From: Monarcha castaneiventris obscurior | Taxonomy: Eukaryota; Chordata; Aves; Passeriformes; Monarchidae | Assembly (NCBI GenBank): GCA_026261815.1 | Contig: JAMPIT010000510.1 | Coordinates: 17,952,001-18,016,000, forward strand | DNA length: 64,000 bases | Direction: 5' to 3' | In this document: positions 50,528 to 64,000 of the stretch, piece by piece | How positions within the stretch are numbered: the first letter of the stretch is position 1 | Layout of the letters: each line of letters begins with the position of its first letter | Position numbers and translations under genes: made by a program | The notes under the pieces: generated by a model | Databases searched by the model: none | The model's input: only the letters and a program-made list of their open reading frames with translations | What the model was told of the DNA's origin: nothing

Positions 50528-51858
50528 TTGGTACTGCTTTGTCAGGACCACCCTGGTACATGACTGAGTCTGTGAAAGCTGCAGCAGCAATATCCTACCC
50601 AGTGCTTATCTGCCACCGACCACCTCAGGGCTGTCTGTTCCTCTGCCATTTTCTACGTTTTTGTTTTGGGGTCTACAGTGTTCCTCATGCGTGTCTGTTC
50701 TCTCTGCTCCATACGTGCTGCTCTTCAAAGGAATCTCTGAATCTGACCATTAATTTATTTGGTATTCTCTTTGGCTAGCTGTATTTATTACTAGCCTTTT
50801 TATGTTTTTTCAGATCCTTAGCTCGTTTGCCTGGCTTTTTAATAATTTCTGAATGATGTGCTGCTCTTCTAACGTCTTTTCAATGTTGCTTAGCTTAATT
50901 GCAGCTTCTTGATAACTCCTTATAACCTACGCAGTTTTTCCAGCCCCCAGAGAGCTTTTGCTAACTCATATCAGCTTCCAGCAAGTGCTCTGACAGGTAT
51001 TCCAGGTTTTTAAAGTACCAGTGGAAACAAATCCTTTTTGCATGAGGTCAGACTTAAGCAGGTAGGACTCGGTCTTGCGGGCTTTTAGATACTCTCAGCT
51101 CCTGAAGAGATCAAGGAGTGAAGACACAGCATCTCTGAAAAGCCCTAGGCTCTTTTTATTATTAGCTCTATTTATTATTAAAATTCCATAAGATTTCTTC
51201 TTATCCTGAGAAGAAAATCTTGGAAATTGTGCCCTACCTCAGCAATGTGGTTAAGCATGGGCTTATACTTAAACTTTCAGTTATTTCATGCTATAGAAAG
51301 TAATTAGGCAAATGAACAAAATTAATTTGTTAAGTAAAAACCTTATCATTTTAAAACCTGGGCCTGCATGAAGCATTGCAGTTGTGGTACTTTATATCTG
51401 ATTAAAATGCTCTACAATGCTTCGATTTTCTGCTTCATTAATTTTTTAACTTCACTATAAATCTAAACAAAATGAAATAACTATCTAAAATGGAATGGTT
51501 TGGCCAACTGTATTACAAATAAATTAATGTGAATAATACAGGAGACTCTGGCAATTTCAGCTACAGTCACAATTCGCTCAAACACAAAGACTTTCAGAAT
51601 ATGTCTTCATTCATTTTGTTCAGTCCAGCAGAAAGGTCAAAAGGTAAAATGACTTCTCTGCATGAATAAACTAGACAATATAACTGAAAATAGAGATTTT
51701 AACTGCAAATGGCATTTTGAGCCTCTTACTACCAGCAGCCATGTTATTAGAAAGTGACACAATGTCAGGTACTGTAAGAGAAGCTCCATCTTATACAAAA
51801 AAGCAAATTGAAGCAAATTAAAGCAAAACTGTAAGACCTGGGTCCTAAGTCTAAATGA
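50528..51858. other. Non-coding stretch, nothing recognised
   Basis: AT-rich intergenic DNA with frequent stops in all frames. I see no repeat family and no exon-like segment. Confidence 0.6.
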
Positions 51859-51930
51859 ATGTGTGTGCGTGTGTGTGTGTGTATATATAGGTATATATAA
51901 GTATATATATATATATATATGTATATATAT
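51859..51930 (+). repeat. Compound (TG)n(TA)n microsatellite
   Basis: A TG/CG run of about 24 bp passes into interrupted TATA runs for about 48 bp. Such tracts are usually length-variable. Confidence 0.95.
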
Positions 51931-54900
51931 GGTTTTTAACCAGCTTTAAACCAGTTATTGAAGGATTAGAACAAATTAGAGGGTTGTTATACTGACCTTC
52001 TAAATATATTTACAGCATGATTTGTGCTAGCAATCCAAGTAGCCATTAAAAGGTCCAAGTACCATTTTGCTGAACAATGACTTGTGTTTTTCAAACAGAA
52101 GACTTTTTTGGCGTCCTTTGATCCTTCAGGCTGCTTATCTGACCGAGATAGATTTTTCTTTTCAGTTTCAAATATTTCAACAGATCACTGCCACTCTGTT
52201 GACTGTCACTCTAGGTTATGTCCCCCTGTCCTCATCAGAGCACCTACATTGCTGCAAGTAAATTGTAGCATGTCAAGGAAGACTAGATCACTAATTACAA
52301 AGCAAAATAAAAAAAGACCATAATAAAGTGACATCTGTTCTGCTGGTGGCATGCTGATGTCATGCAGATTGAATCTGACAGTGGAAAAAACAACACTAAT
52401 GGTGATAGCCAAGTAAAAATCTAAAATTAACCTATCTCATATAGATCAGCAGCACCAAAGAAGCTGCTTCATTATAAGAGAAATGAAAGCAAGAAATCCT
52501 TTTTCTTCAAGAGTCTGATAGTTTACCTTACAGTCCTTTATTTAATCTGGAAAATTAAAGTAATAAAAACGTTATAGAACTTTTCCATGCAAGGATGAGG
52601 CAAAAAAGATGTCAGAAGATACTTCTTCAGAACCATTGAAAGTGTGTTCTGCAAAAGGCTGCGGAGTTAATATTTAGTTGGAGGGTACATTCTGTGCATC
52701 AGTCATTACTGTAAAGTCTTTTGTACATTTGTCCATCTGGAAAAGATTGACAAAACCCCTTTCATAAAGATGTGGAAAGGTGAAAATAATTGGGTGTATT
52801 AAAAAAAAAAAAGAAACACTCAGGCCACTTGTTCTGATTTAATCTGTACTTCTTCATGTTCCAAATCCTGCTGCTAAGAACCAGACCCTGCTCAGCTTCC
52901 CTAGTCTCTTCTGGAGAAGCCAAGAAAGAAAGGTGAGGTGTCTTGCTGCTCTTATGCCCTCTGTGGCCTCAACTGTGCATCGCTGTGCAAACCTGAGACC
53001 CTTTTTCTCCAAACAGTTAAGAATTGTCCAGCTGCATGTTTAAAGCAAGATTTACAGCAGCATAGTTAATCATAATAGAAAAACATAAGGAGGTTGTTGA
53101 CATTGTTTAAATAGCCTGAACATAAATTCAAACGTGTCTGGGGACAGGTAGAGTTACAGATCCATTCTTTAGATGAACTACAGCTATGTTGAACACATGC
53201 CCATTTTTCTACAGAAGATGGTGTTAAAAATCCATTAGCTATTTTCATATGTATTTTAGGACTTTCCCCCAGAGATTTATAAGGTCACTGACTAAAACAC
53301 ACACTTATGTTCTTCAGTTTCCACCAGCCTGCATTTTTCAGCAACAGAACTAGAACAGAAAGGAAGCTCTTGTTCGCTAAGGATTGCAGATTTGAACTTA
53401 AGTCTCTTGTAAGTGTTCTGAACATGGCTCAGTAAGTTAAGAAATATTCAGCATTCTTTTCTTGGTGTATTCTACACAAGTCACACAAGTACCTTATGGA
53501 AACTAATCCATAAGCTCTTTCAAGAATTATGTGTTTCAGACAGGTAAATATATGAAGAAATATTGGTGCTTGTCCAGTAATTAGGGATCAATTTTGTGAT
53601 GATGTTGATATGGTATTTTTTGTCTCTTTCTAGTCAAGGGTAAATGTTGCTGACAATGGACTAAGGATTATTTTCAAATGTAGGCATTTTGCTTCCATTC
53701 TTATCAGGACTTAAACTAGAAATTTTTTTATTGACTTGAGCTTCTTTTACAATGAAAATGTCATGAAAAATAATGCACTTTTGCAAAAAATTAGTTGTCT
53801 GTACAGGAAAGAAGTTACGTCCTAGATACCTTTTGCCTGTTATATCCTAACTAATGTGGCGATAGTAAGTGTTTTCTAGATTTGTAACATTTGATAACAT
53901 TTTTTAAATTCAAGTTTTTTTCTTAGTGATAGATGTCTCAGCTCCTTTGAATTCACAGAATGCTAATAAATTAAATTCAGACACCTCTGAAAATGTCTTG
54001 GTGTATTTCCAAAGATGGCAATAAATGTGACACATAAAAATCAGATTTCTGTTGCACTCCTACGAAGTAAGTTACTAGAAAACAGTGTTACCCAAACCTG
54101 TATCTATCCTGTGCCACTGGCAGAACACATTGTTTGTCTTAATCATGGTTTTCATAAATTTACTGAAACTCAAATGTTCTAGAGCACATACCGTGTTTTA
54201 TGAACACAGTAATATTTCACACCTTGGCTATCATAATTTCATCACCTATAAAATCAACAACTTATGCTTGTAGAATCTTTTATTCAGGCCACAGCAGTCT
54301 TGCTCATGTCTCTTAATTTGTCTTTTCCCTTGTAATTACATTTTTGTTCAATCAATGGACATACCAAAGCTTTTGAATTTCCTAGTTTTCTCCAGAGACT
54401 CTCCACTTTCAGAAGAGCTTTCATCTAAAGTTCACTATCAGTTTCAGTAAATTTTGCTAATCTTTCAAGTTTTGTTTTGATGTCAGCCAGTCAACAGAGG
54501 TTTACTCAGATTTACTAGCTAATCTGAGGCCAGCCCTGTTCATGGCGGAATATTAAAAGCAGTGTATTCTCACATCCTCACTGTCAATGTGTTTCTGTTA
54601 TAAACATATCCATAACAAACATAACAAGCTACATCATGCTACACTTCCCAGTTTTATACATTAAAATGTCCAATACACATTGGCAAAGGAAATCCGGAGT
54701 AGAAATTTACTTTGAAGAACATTTTCTACAGATTTATCCACCTTTGGTAACAGGAGACTTGTGCACATAACACTACTAACTCACAGAGGTCTTGGAAAAT
54801 TACCACAGCATGCCACTTTGTCCAAAATCTAGCAATATATCCTCTGAGAGAAAAACAGGTTACAACCACCCTTCCCCCCCACCAGGTTTGGGAAAAAAAG

Positions 54901-57900
54901 AAACTTGAGAAACTGCTTTGAAAAGTTTGTTTGGTTTTCTTATTTTTTTCTCCCCCCTCAAGCTCAGTTTAAACACACAGAAAAGGCACAAAATTAATTT
55001 TTTTGCATAGAGCCGTGATAGGGGATACACATCATAGAGTCACCCCAAGACACAAAGAGCAATACCCACTATTAAAAGCTATTAGTACTGATAGGTCTTC
55101 ATACAGCTGTATTGCTATTCATGTCAATGGGAATGAACCACTGTCCCAGAGCTCCTTGTGCTGGAAGGTTTTACCAGATGAAATTAAGTGATTGGCTTTC
55201 TGTTCTTCAACATTACAACACTCTAGTGACAAAACTGCTGCTTTTCTTTTTGTCAAACAAGGACAGTATCATGAGGTCTTCTGATCATTCCTCTGGTTCT
55301 TACATTTCTTACGCAAAGGACACTTTAAAATTAGTGTGTTTTTTTAAAGCTGGCAATGCAGAACCCAGCTCTAAATGCTAAACACACCTTGAGGAACAGT
55401 CTATTATGCTGTTGAATTTAAGGAAGATAAGGCATAGTAGATTAAATATTTTGCTTTTGTTCTCTTCATCTATTTTGTCCTTCCACTTCTTCAGGTATCT
55501 GCCTGAATTTGCACTTCCTTACAGTGAAGAGAACTCATTTTCAACTGTGTGAAGAGCCTCTTTTCAATCTTTAGTGCAAATAGAATTGAGATCATATGAA
55601 TGATTTGCTGTATTCATGGCAAAGCTGTGCTCTTATTTTGTTTTGCCTCAAATGTCTCTCATCCGGAAGAACCAGCTTAAACCATCGATGTATGCAGGCC
55701 TTGAAGAGCCATTAACTTCATCCTTCAGATATGCAGTTGCAAAAATTTATGGATTAGTTTCTTGCTGCATATATGTGACTGCAGTGTTTGTGATAGAGAA
55801 ATAAAGTGCATAGGTTAACTTATAATTTGTATCTTTTTAAAATTACCTAATGAGGGACCTTCTGATTTATAAACAGTTCTTCTTTAAGTCAGTCGTTTAC
55901 AGGGATGCTGTGGCTATGAGTAGCATTCAAAGTACATGTGCACAGGCTGTCACTTTTGCTGCCTCCTCCAAATTTTTTCCTTTCTGGAACCTGTTCTTTT
56001 TCTACTATGTCCTCTGCACTTAGGTGTCATTCCTTTTACCAGTCTGTAATATCCTTGTGTAACAGCTAATTAGACATCTGTATCAGAGGTCAAAACTGTG
56101 ATAAATTCTTTGTACCTTTAACATAAGTTGAGAAGCTTGATAGGAAAGAGGTAAAGAGCAGGATCAGTGTATCTTGCCTCTTTGGCTGCCGCTACGTCTT
56201 TTCGGGCCTGGGCCAGTGGGTTCCACTGGAGTGCTCTAGACATGCTACCTGCAGATCATATCTGGAAGGCTACACAAACTTGTACAGCTCTACTTGTGCA
56301 AGCGGCCTTTTCTTGCTAATCACAGCAAACACCTGAAAATGAAAGCAGAGAGTGGCCACGCTCAGTAAATTGCATGAGCTGTCACCAAAGGTTATGGAGG
56401 AAGACAGCAAAATGTTTGTTCCCTTCCATGGGACATTCTGAAATGAGGGTTGAGTTGCATCCCACCAGAGTAAAGTTTTCATAGCATGAGGTGAACATAT
56501 GTATGACATATCCTGGGGTATGACATGAGTGGGTGTGGCATGTTTTGGGGCATGTTTTGGGGCCTGCTAGGGCAGTGCTGGAGGAGGGGGTAGGGTGAAG
56601 GAAGCCAGACATGGTGCAGTCTTTCTATGCTGCCTGTTAGAAACAGCACATGCTGTCCTCCAGAGTGTGCCTTGGCATTGGCTTAGGAAGTGTTAGTTAG
56701 AATGGGCCAAAAAGATGCCAAGGGACATGTTTAGTCTTGGCTGGTATGGATGAGCAGGGGTATAGTTAGTGCTGACACACATTCTTTGGCCTTTATCACT
56801 TACCAGTGTAAAGGAACATGAGTATATGACTTGCTGGCCCTAGCAGCAGTACTCACTGGCCAGCCTGCTGATGGCCTCCTGGAAAACCTTCAGCACAGGA
56901 AGCAGACTGCTTGTGTTGCTTCTGGGAGCTAAGGGGCATGAACTCAAAGTAGCACTTTCAAAAGGTTCAAAACAAGAAGACCGTAGTTCTTCACACAGAA
57001 GTCCTTGACACAGGATGCTAAGGAGGCTAAAAGTTTACAGAAGTTTAGGGCCACATAAACTCACAGAAGAAAAAGCCACAATGTTTACTGGCTTTGTGGA
57101 AGCTACATCTGGGACAGAGAGCCCCTAAAACAGCTTTGTTGGAGTTTAAGAGACTGTCCAGGGAAATTACCACTCTATATTTGCCCCAGTTTTATACTCT
57201 GTCCTGTGTACCTTCTGTGGCTGCTGTGAGAGCCAGGATACTGAGCTGGAGTTGTCTGGTCCAGCTGCTCTCCCATATTTATCTTCAGTCTCATCTCTGT
57301 CACTATGCATGCATCCAGTGAACTCAAACATACAGAGTCTGCTCCTCAGACTGTTCGTTATTTTTCCATTACTTTCTGTGGGGATTTAGCCCAGACAGGA
57401 TCAAGTCATGTATTTTTTCAGCACCTACAGACCTAGGGCCTTTTGTCACCATAAGCTTCCTGCTTAGCTTAGCAGGCTCTTCTTTAACTTTTCTGTCATT
57501 CTTCCACTCAGCCAGAGCAGACTATTTCTTCTAGGAAGCAGAAATTTGGCTTTTTAGGCCATTAGTGCCTCTGCTTGTAAATTATCTTGTCCCTAGAAAA
57601 AGCTGCTGTAATTCTTTAACACTGCTGGGAGAAAAACCCTTCCTTTCTCTTGTAACTTTTCCTGTCAGCACTTTGTTTATCTATTCCAGAAAGTCTGCCT
57701 TTCTAAAGCTTTTTACCCGGTGGAAGAAGTCTTGGGCCTATTTGCATTCTGCATCAGTGTGCAGTGTCTGAGCAGCAGCATGAAGTGTCTGCACTTAGCG
57801 TGTCAGATATGTCACGGCTTTTCAATTTCAGCTCTGCTACCACTTTTTACCTGCAAATCCTTCAATAGGCCCATATTCTAGAAAATAGAGCTGTAATTTA

Positions 57901-59984
57901 CTATGACATGACTTCCCCTATTAAAAATGAGTGCATCTGTTCACTCAGCTATGGGTTCCTCAGCAGCCTCCAGTAGCAGCATAATTAGAGTTCTGATTGC
58001 AACCTGCTAATGATTCCTCCCCCAAATATCTCCCAATCTAATTTTAAATGCGACATAACAAATGGTGCTAATAAACAACAAGGAGAGAACATGATAAGGG
58101 TAAATGAGTTTTAGCAGTATCACAGAGGAAAATTTATTTAAGCGTAGATACAAGTGTGAACTCACAAGCTTATATAGGCACTCGATGTTTAAGACTGTGT
58201 AAAAAGACAAAGATATAGATGTGAAATACGTTCAGGACCATCTCACTGCGTTTATCTTGCATGCTGTACCTTATCTAAATCTTGTTAATGCTAAATATAC
58301 AAACAGAAAATTTGCTTCTCTTTCTAATAGACATTTTCATTTATTTTAGTAGTCATCTAAAGTCTCCGTCTTGTTCTAGGAGGTATACTATTATTTCAGG
58401 ATACTTGCTTTTATCAAATTGGTGATTGTCAAAACAATTCTGAGACCTTCCACTGACTTCAGAAGGCAGCAGATCAGCTGTACCAGTCATCCTGTATCTG
58501 TAGTCCAAGAACCCCCAAGAAAAGTCAGATGTGTAAATTTAAAATACGATACTATTAAAGTTTCTGGTACTATCAAAAGCTTTAATTATTAAATCAGTCT
58601 AGAAATGGGAGGGAGTTTTATCACAGTGAAGGAAATAGTTCTTTTGCTGTTGATTTCCATAGGTTCAGGATTTTATCTTTAACGTACAAAGGAACTTGGA
58701 TTTACTAGATTTAAAATCTTACTAACTTCGCAATCTGTTTAGTAATATAATGAGATATTCAGTCTTGGGCAATCCAGATGTTCTGTTAAATGTTACAGAA
58801 GCACCCTTAGGTAAAGTGTCGCTGCTTTCCTCTCCCTTTTGTTTTTGCAACTTGTGTTTATCACTGAACGCCATATGGTGCAGGTTCTTGACATCATTCA
58901 TCATTATAGCACCATGCGTTCTGTTCCCCTGTTGTACATGCTGGTGTCAGTCATCCTGACTTCAGAATAAAGGGATTGTCCAAAGGTTTTTTGTTTCCAA
59001 CAATCAAACACCGTTGATTAATTATTTAAGTAAACTTAATTATTGCCCATTAAACTTATTAAAAAGGTGAAAATAAAGCTATTAGTGTCTTATACATCAA
59101 AGAGTAAGCAGATTGTCCAAAAAGATCAGAAAAACTCATTCTTCCCATGCAGTAACTGATAAAGAGGTGGATGGTTAAGGACAGGGTTTTTTCTTCATCT
59201 TGCAGTATCAGATATTGAACAGAGATTGAAACAAGATTTTATCTGCTGATCTACTATCTTTCTGATTTAGAATCTTGCGTTTTTTAAGTCTTGGAATTAT
59301 TTTGTAGGTAACTAAGAAACACACAGGTGTGCTAGAATAAGTTATTCTGCAATTCAGTCATCTTTATTAGGAGTGCCAAGGAGAAGGTCAGATGTAATTA
59401 GCAAAATTTACACTTTGTCATCACTGTAAAAGTTACACGTTTCTTTAGAAATATTTTTAAGATATTGAGCAGGAGATAAGAGTTAAGGAAGAAATAACAC
59501 TTTTTTTTTTTTGCATTTGCATTTGCATTTGCAATTAATGTAGAGCTGCTCTTAGGGCTGATTATTTGTTCTGTTCCAAAGTGTGTTCCCGTTAAATGTT
59601 GCTTTATTCTTGATCTGGCTGAATGTCACCGTTGTTTTTTATATGTCATATGAGGAAATCCTGAATTTTAAAATCACTCCATTAACAACATATAGCCTAA
59701 TAGTTCTTGTTGTAGTCAAATACCCAGCATCAGAAGTTTGTCATATCACTTCTCAGTGAAATATTAACCCATGGAACCTTTCAAGACAAAGTGACTCAGA
59801 AAATTCCTTGAAGGAAATGAACAATGTAGCTCTTTTTCCACTTTTTATTATTATAGTGCGTTATGTGGCTGTCTTCAGATCCTGCTCAGAATCACTACTA
59901 TTTACTTCTATTACACAGTGTTTCTTTTGGACAGAGTTTCATTTGGAGCAGGAGCTTCTGCAGTGTTGTGGTTTTCCTGTCATG
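51931..59984. other. Long AT-rich intergenic stretch
   Basis: Eight kilobases with no gene, RNA gene or recognisable CR1 or LTR. The only simple repeat I noted is at 59511-59533. Open frames are short and look random. Confidence 0.6.
59511..59533 (+). repeat. (TTGCAT)n short tandem repeat after a poly-T run
   Basis: Nearly four copies of the hexamer follow a run of about 12 T at 59501-59512. Confidence 0.9.
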
Positions 59985-60692
59985 AAAGGTGATTTGAAAC
60001 TGGGTGGAAACACCATGTTTTGGGGGAGCCAAGTGCTTCTGACTGTAAGAGAAGATCACATGCATGACCACCTGAGCATTGTTCATAAGTCTATAGGACC
60101 TGATGAGTTGCATCCCAGAATCCTGAGGGAATTGGCTGGTGTAGTTGCCAAGCCACTCTCCATCGTATTTGAGAAATTGTGTCAGTTAGATGAAGTTCCT
60201 GGTGACTGGAATACAGGAAACACCTATCTTGAAAAAGGTTAGAAAGGAGGACCCTGTGAACTACCAACCCGTCAGCCTCACCTCTGTGCCTGGGAAGGCC
60301 ATGGAACAGGTCCTCCTGCAAGTTGGGCTAAGGCACATGGCGGACAGGGACGTGATTTGAGGCAGCCAGCACGGCTTCACCAAGGGCAAGTTCTGCTTAA
60401 CCAACCTAGTGGCCTTCTCCAGTGGAGTGACTACATCAGGGGACAAGGGAAGAGCTATGGATATCATCTATGTGAACTTCTGTTAAGATTCTGACACGGT
60501 CCCACACGACATCCTTCTCTCTAAACTGGAGAGAGATGGGTTTGGTAGGTGTACTATTGAGTGGATAAGGAATTGGTTGAAAGGTCGTATCCAAAGTGAT
60601 CAACAGCTCAGAATCCTGATGGATGTCAGTGTTCTTCCTCAGGGTTTTGTACTAGGACCAGTGTTATTTGATATCTTCATTAATGACATAGA
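59985..60692 (+). mobile_element. CR1 LINE ORF2 fragment, degenerate
   Basis: Translation shows the start of a non-LTR reverse transcriptase: [20 protein letters not shown], then in another frame [26 protein letters not shown] and LFDIFINDI. The frame is broken by a stop and 1-bp shift near 60240, a TGA near 60358 and a TAA near 60483. It therefore cannot make an active enzyme. It stops abruptly where a minus-strand CR1 begins. The left limit is uncertain. Confidence 0.9.
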
Positions 60693-61080
60693 ATTATAGA
60701 GTCATAGAGTCATCAAGAGACCTACAAGATCACCTACCCAGCACTGTCACTGTAACCCCTGAGCCACTAAATCAGATCATCCAGTGCCAGATCTGAATGC
60801 CTCTCTAACACTTCCAGGGATGGTGACTCCACCACATACTTGGGCAAACCATTCCTATGCCTGACCACCCTAACAGTAAAAAATTTTTTCAGTTATCCAA
60901 TCTGAATCTCCCCTTTCTCAGTTTGAGGCAGTTTCCTCGGGTTGTCTCACGGCAGGCCTGGTACGAGAGACTGGCCCCCACCTCACTACAGCCTCCTTTC
61001 AGGAAGTTGTACAGAGCAATGAGGTCCCTCCTGAGCCTCCTCTTCTCAAGACAAAACAAACCCAGCTCCCTCAGCATGGG
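60693..61080 (-). mobile_element. CR1 LINE fragment facing the previous one
   Basis: Starts with ATAGAGTCATAGAGTCAT, a reversed CR1 3' end, followed by CCAGGGATGGTGACTCCACC, TCTGAATCTCCCCTTT and CTCAGCATGGG. It is joined directly to the end of the plus-strand ORF2 fragment. I see no continuation of that fragment beyond 61080. Confidence 0.92.
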
Positions 61081-64000
61081 ATTCTTTATTATATTGAAAG
61101 CAAATGGAAAGATGCAATCTAATTCAAATCTATGTAAATTCAAGGGTTCCCACTGATTTGAATGGAGGATTTTTCAAGCAGTCTTCACATCACTGCAAGT
61201 AGAGTAAAATTTCCACAGATTTTTCAGAGAACAGGAGATGGCTTTGAAAAATTTGACTTAGACAAGATAGCAAAGGCAAGGTACAGAAATTCGGGTGGGA
61301 GATTTTTTCTGCCCTTTCTTCAACTGGTTTCCATCCCTGTTCTCCTCCCCTGTATGCCAGGATATAATATTGTCTTGTATTTAACTCTAATGCTTTCTGC
61401 TGGTTGTGGAAGTGTGGTGTGCAGAGAAAGGTTTTTAGCCCCTTGCTGCTTCCCCAGTCTAGCAAGGTTCCATAATTACTCTTGAATCCCAGATCCCAAG
61501 TTCCTTTGCCTGTGAGCTTGGGAATCACACTGATTTTGGTGTCTGGGAAACCTTGATGTGACAAGAAACCAAGCTGAATTTTAGGCCAAATGAAATATCA
61601 GTTTATAATGTAATTTTGAAAATCTGCTGATATATGCAGTCTTGGGGCAAATTAAAACCTCAGCAGGAGTAGTACCATGCTGTGCAAAAAGATTGCAATT
61701 GATGCTTCTATTTTTTACTGTAATTGTCTGAGATCCTCAGGAGAATACATAGCAGACTCCAAAGGAAAGTGCATTTGTAAGCTCTATAAACTGGTGTTTT
61801 GAACAGCACAGGGATGTGAAAAAGAAAAATTACACTTCATGAGGTTTTGGATGAGAAAAGCAAATTAGATCCTTCTGCTATAGCTGCTGCTAGTCGTATA
61901 CTCACAGGTTTATTTTTGTTTAAAAATAATCTAAAGTGCTTTTTTATTGTAAAAATAAATTATTGCTCATAAAAAAGATTCAGGAGGTGGATGTTTTATC
62001 ATCATGGCTGACACAAGAATAATGTGCAGCACAAGGAGCTTCCTACTGTGGCAGAATTCAAATGTTAACAAAAATTTAAGTACTCGTCTATAGTACAGAA
62101 CTCCCTGCCCTGAATGATCAGGTCATTTTCCTATAGGTAAAGTGATACAAACCTGGCTGCAGCTGTGTGTGTTCCTCTGGTCCTGACTTCACCTCTTGCA
62201 AGCATTGCCTTGCCTTCCCAAGCCAAACAGAATCAAGCCTCTCTACAGTCAGAGAAGGCCTTTTTCTGTATTTCTCCTCTGTCCTCTCTCTGGATTAAGG
62301 TATCAGACTCATATGATTCAGGGACAGCTCTATGATGGGGATTCTTGTCAACAACCAAGAGAAGCAGTCCATCAAATTCCTTTTGAAATCACCACAGAGA
62401 TGTTGAATTTCAGTAAATTTATTCTAGGTTGCTTCTGGTCCTAACCACCTGGAAAAGATGCAAATAATCCGCCTTGCTGTGCCTCTGCTTCCAAGATTAA
62501 AATAATCCCATTACAATATGAATGTTATGGTGGTGAATACTGGCCATGTTTTAAAGGGTCCAGTGACACATTGTATTTCCTAGGGCAGCCAGTCCTTCTG
62601 AGGTGAGAAAGGTAGGAGTCACACGACTGCTGACAGAATGCAGAGGGAGAACTAGACTCCATTGCCTGCTATTTCCATGTATCTGGGGAGCCAGCAGGTC
62701 CCTTGTTTAAATCTCAGTGACTACAAATACAATGTGTACTGCTTATTAAAAATATAACTGTCCTGTATATAATAAATGCTCTGCTAGTGGTGCTAGGAAA
62801 GAAAAAGTCTTTCTTTGGGATTTTTTTTTCTTCACTTGCAATCAAATTATAAGTTTTTGTTAGGTCCTACAGGAGATGTTTAACTTTCTGCTCTACTGCT
62901 TGGAGACTTGTTCTTGCTGCCATGGGTTAATGGTAAACAAATATGTGTATTCCTTATCCAAGCTACTTACATGACTTTTTCACCCTCAAAACCATCTCCT
63001 CAGTCATGCCATTAAATGAACATGATAAAAATAAATGTAAGAAACTGTCATGTAAACTCTCGACAGTTAACAGTAAAATCTGGATTACCTCAGGAGTTCA
63101 TATGACTATTTTATTTTAAAAAATCACTGCTCATTGGAAAGTATTTAGTAGAAACATAGAGTTTCCTATTTTTGTATCATCATAGAAGCACGGTTAGTTT
63201 CTGGCCTCCATCAAGGAAGTATGATTCATCAATAAATGAAGCAGAATCACATCTTCCTTATGGTACTGCTACTCTTTATTTTATGTGCTTTCAACACCAA
63301 AGCATCTATAATAGCAAGGTCGCCTAGAATCTCTGAAGCTTCAGTATCTTTAATTTATCATGTAAAATATACAATAGATAAATGTCATTCCAAGTATATT
63401 GTTTAACATCTGTTGAAATGCACTTTTTTTGCCCTTATTTTTTACCTCTATCACAGTGACATCCTGTAATTCAGACAAAATTGTCTATGTGCTTGGTCAC
63501 TCGAGAAACAAAATTGAGCCATATATTTTGTACACATCTCCTTTAGCTTCTTGTTTTCATTAGCCATTTGTCAAGTGCTCGAAATTCAGAGATTTGTCTT
63601 ATAACAAGTTTTTACAATTCCCAAAAGCACCTGATGTTTGAAGTTCTCAGCATACTTTGGAAATGACCCCTAAGTGATCAAAGCAGTGTGGATATAGCTG
63701 AGAATTTTCTTCCACCTCATTCTTGTTTTAGTTTTGTCACAGAGAAATTACAAAGGAGCCACTTCCTTTGAGAGCTGAGCATGTTTGTTTAGGCAATAAT
63801 AGTCAAAATCTGTAATAAAAGTGGCATTTAAATGTAATGCCACTGTAAATGTGACATTTTCATGGACATTTTCCTCTTCCTTATTTCTCATGGCTTTTCA
63901 GTTTAAATGGTTAAACTAAATATTAAAAAACTATTTGTTCCTTTAGGTTACCTGCAAACTGTTGGTGGGTTGACATGGCTACAATAGTATATACATATAT
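61081..64000. other. AT-rich intergenic stretch to the window end
   Basis: I recognise no gene, CR1 or LTR. A short CATATATAC-type run lies at the very end. Confidence 0.55.

Noticed and set aside
59808..60242. 144-codon plus-strand frame
   Set aside because: Its second half is CR1 ORF2 and the first half has no coding features. It is a decayed LINE, not a host gene.
1..64000. tRNA, rRNA, microRNA, CRISPR, operon or phage features
   Set aside because: I saw no cloverleaf with A and B boxes, no regularly spaced repeats and no bacterial gene organisation. The window is vertebrate DNA. Small RNA hairpins cannot be excluded by eye.

Overview
The window is vertebrate nuclear DNA, almost certainly avian. 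It is AT-rich with long non-coding stretches, and its repeats are bird-typical: truncated CR1 LINEs (several with the ATTCTATG-type 3' end) and solo LTRs of avian endogenous retroviruses. Its one recognisable gene, RFC3, reads closest to the chicken protein as I remember it. A passerine is possible but not shown.

The gene is RFC3, replication factor C subunit 3, on the minus strand from 48626 (ATG) to 40233 (stop). Nine coding exons join without any frame problem into 356 residues, the usual length of the protein. All introns start GT and end AG. The gene starts in a CpG island (about 48030-49030) and probably ends at a polyadenylation signal at 39899-39904.

Left flank (1-39880): no gene that I can support. 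It holds dispersed CR1 fragments (6325, 8170, 10343, 27910, 37383, 37750), two old and decayed CR1/L3-like bodies (21540-22960, 26830-27500), and three solo LTRs (2765 on +, 12649 on -, 31134 on -). Right flank (49031-64000): a CR1 that cuts off a remnant of an endogenous retroviral pol gene (49101-49646), another CR1, two microsatellites, and two CR1 fragments facing each other (59985-61080). The rest is featureless AT-rich intergenic DNA, some of which may be conserved non-coding sequence.

Two unusual structures stand out. First, a 104-bp inverted repeat, about 96% identical with a 134-bp spacer, occupies the RFC3 promoter and 5' leader and ends 14 nt before the start codon. Second, a sequence of about 190 bp in the RFC3 3' UTR is repeated in inverted orientation, about 91% identical, inside intron 3. 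The pre-mRNA could therefore fold into a long duplex looping out exons 4 to 9. I found no multi-gene system, RNA gene or CRISPR array.
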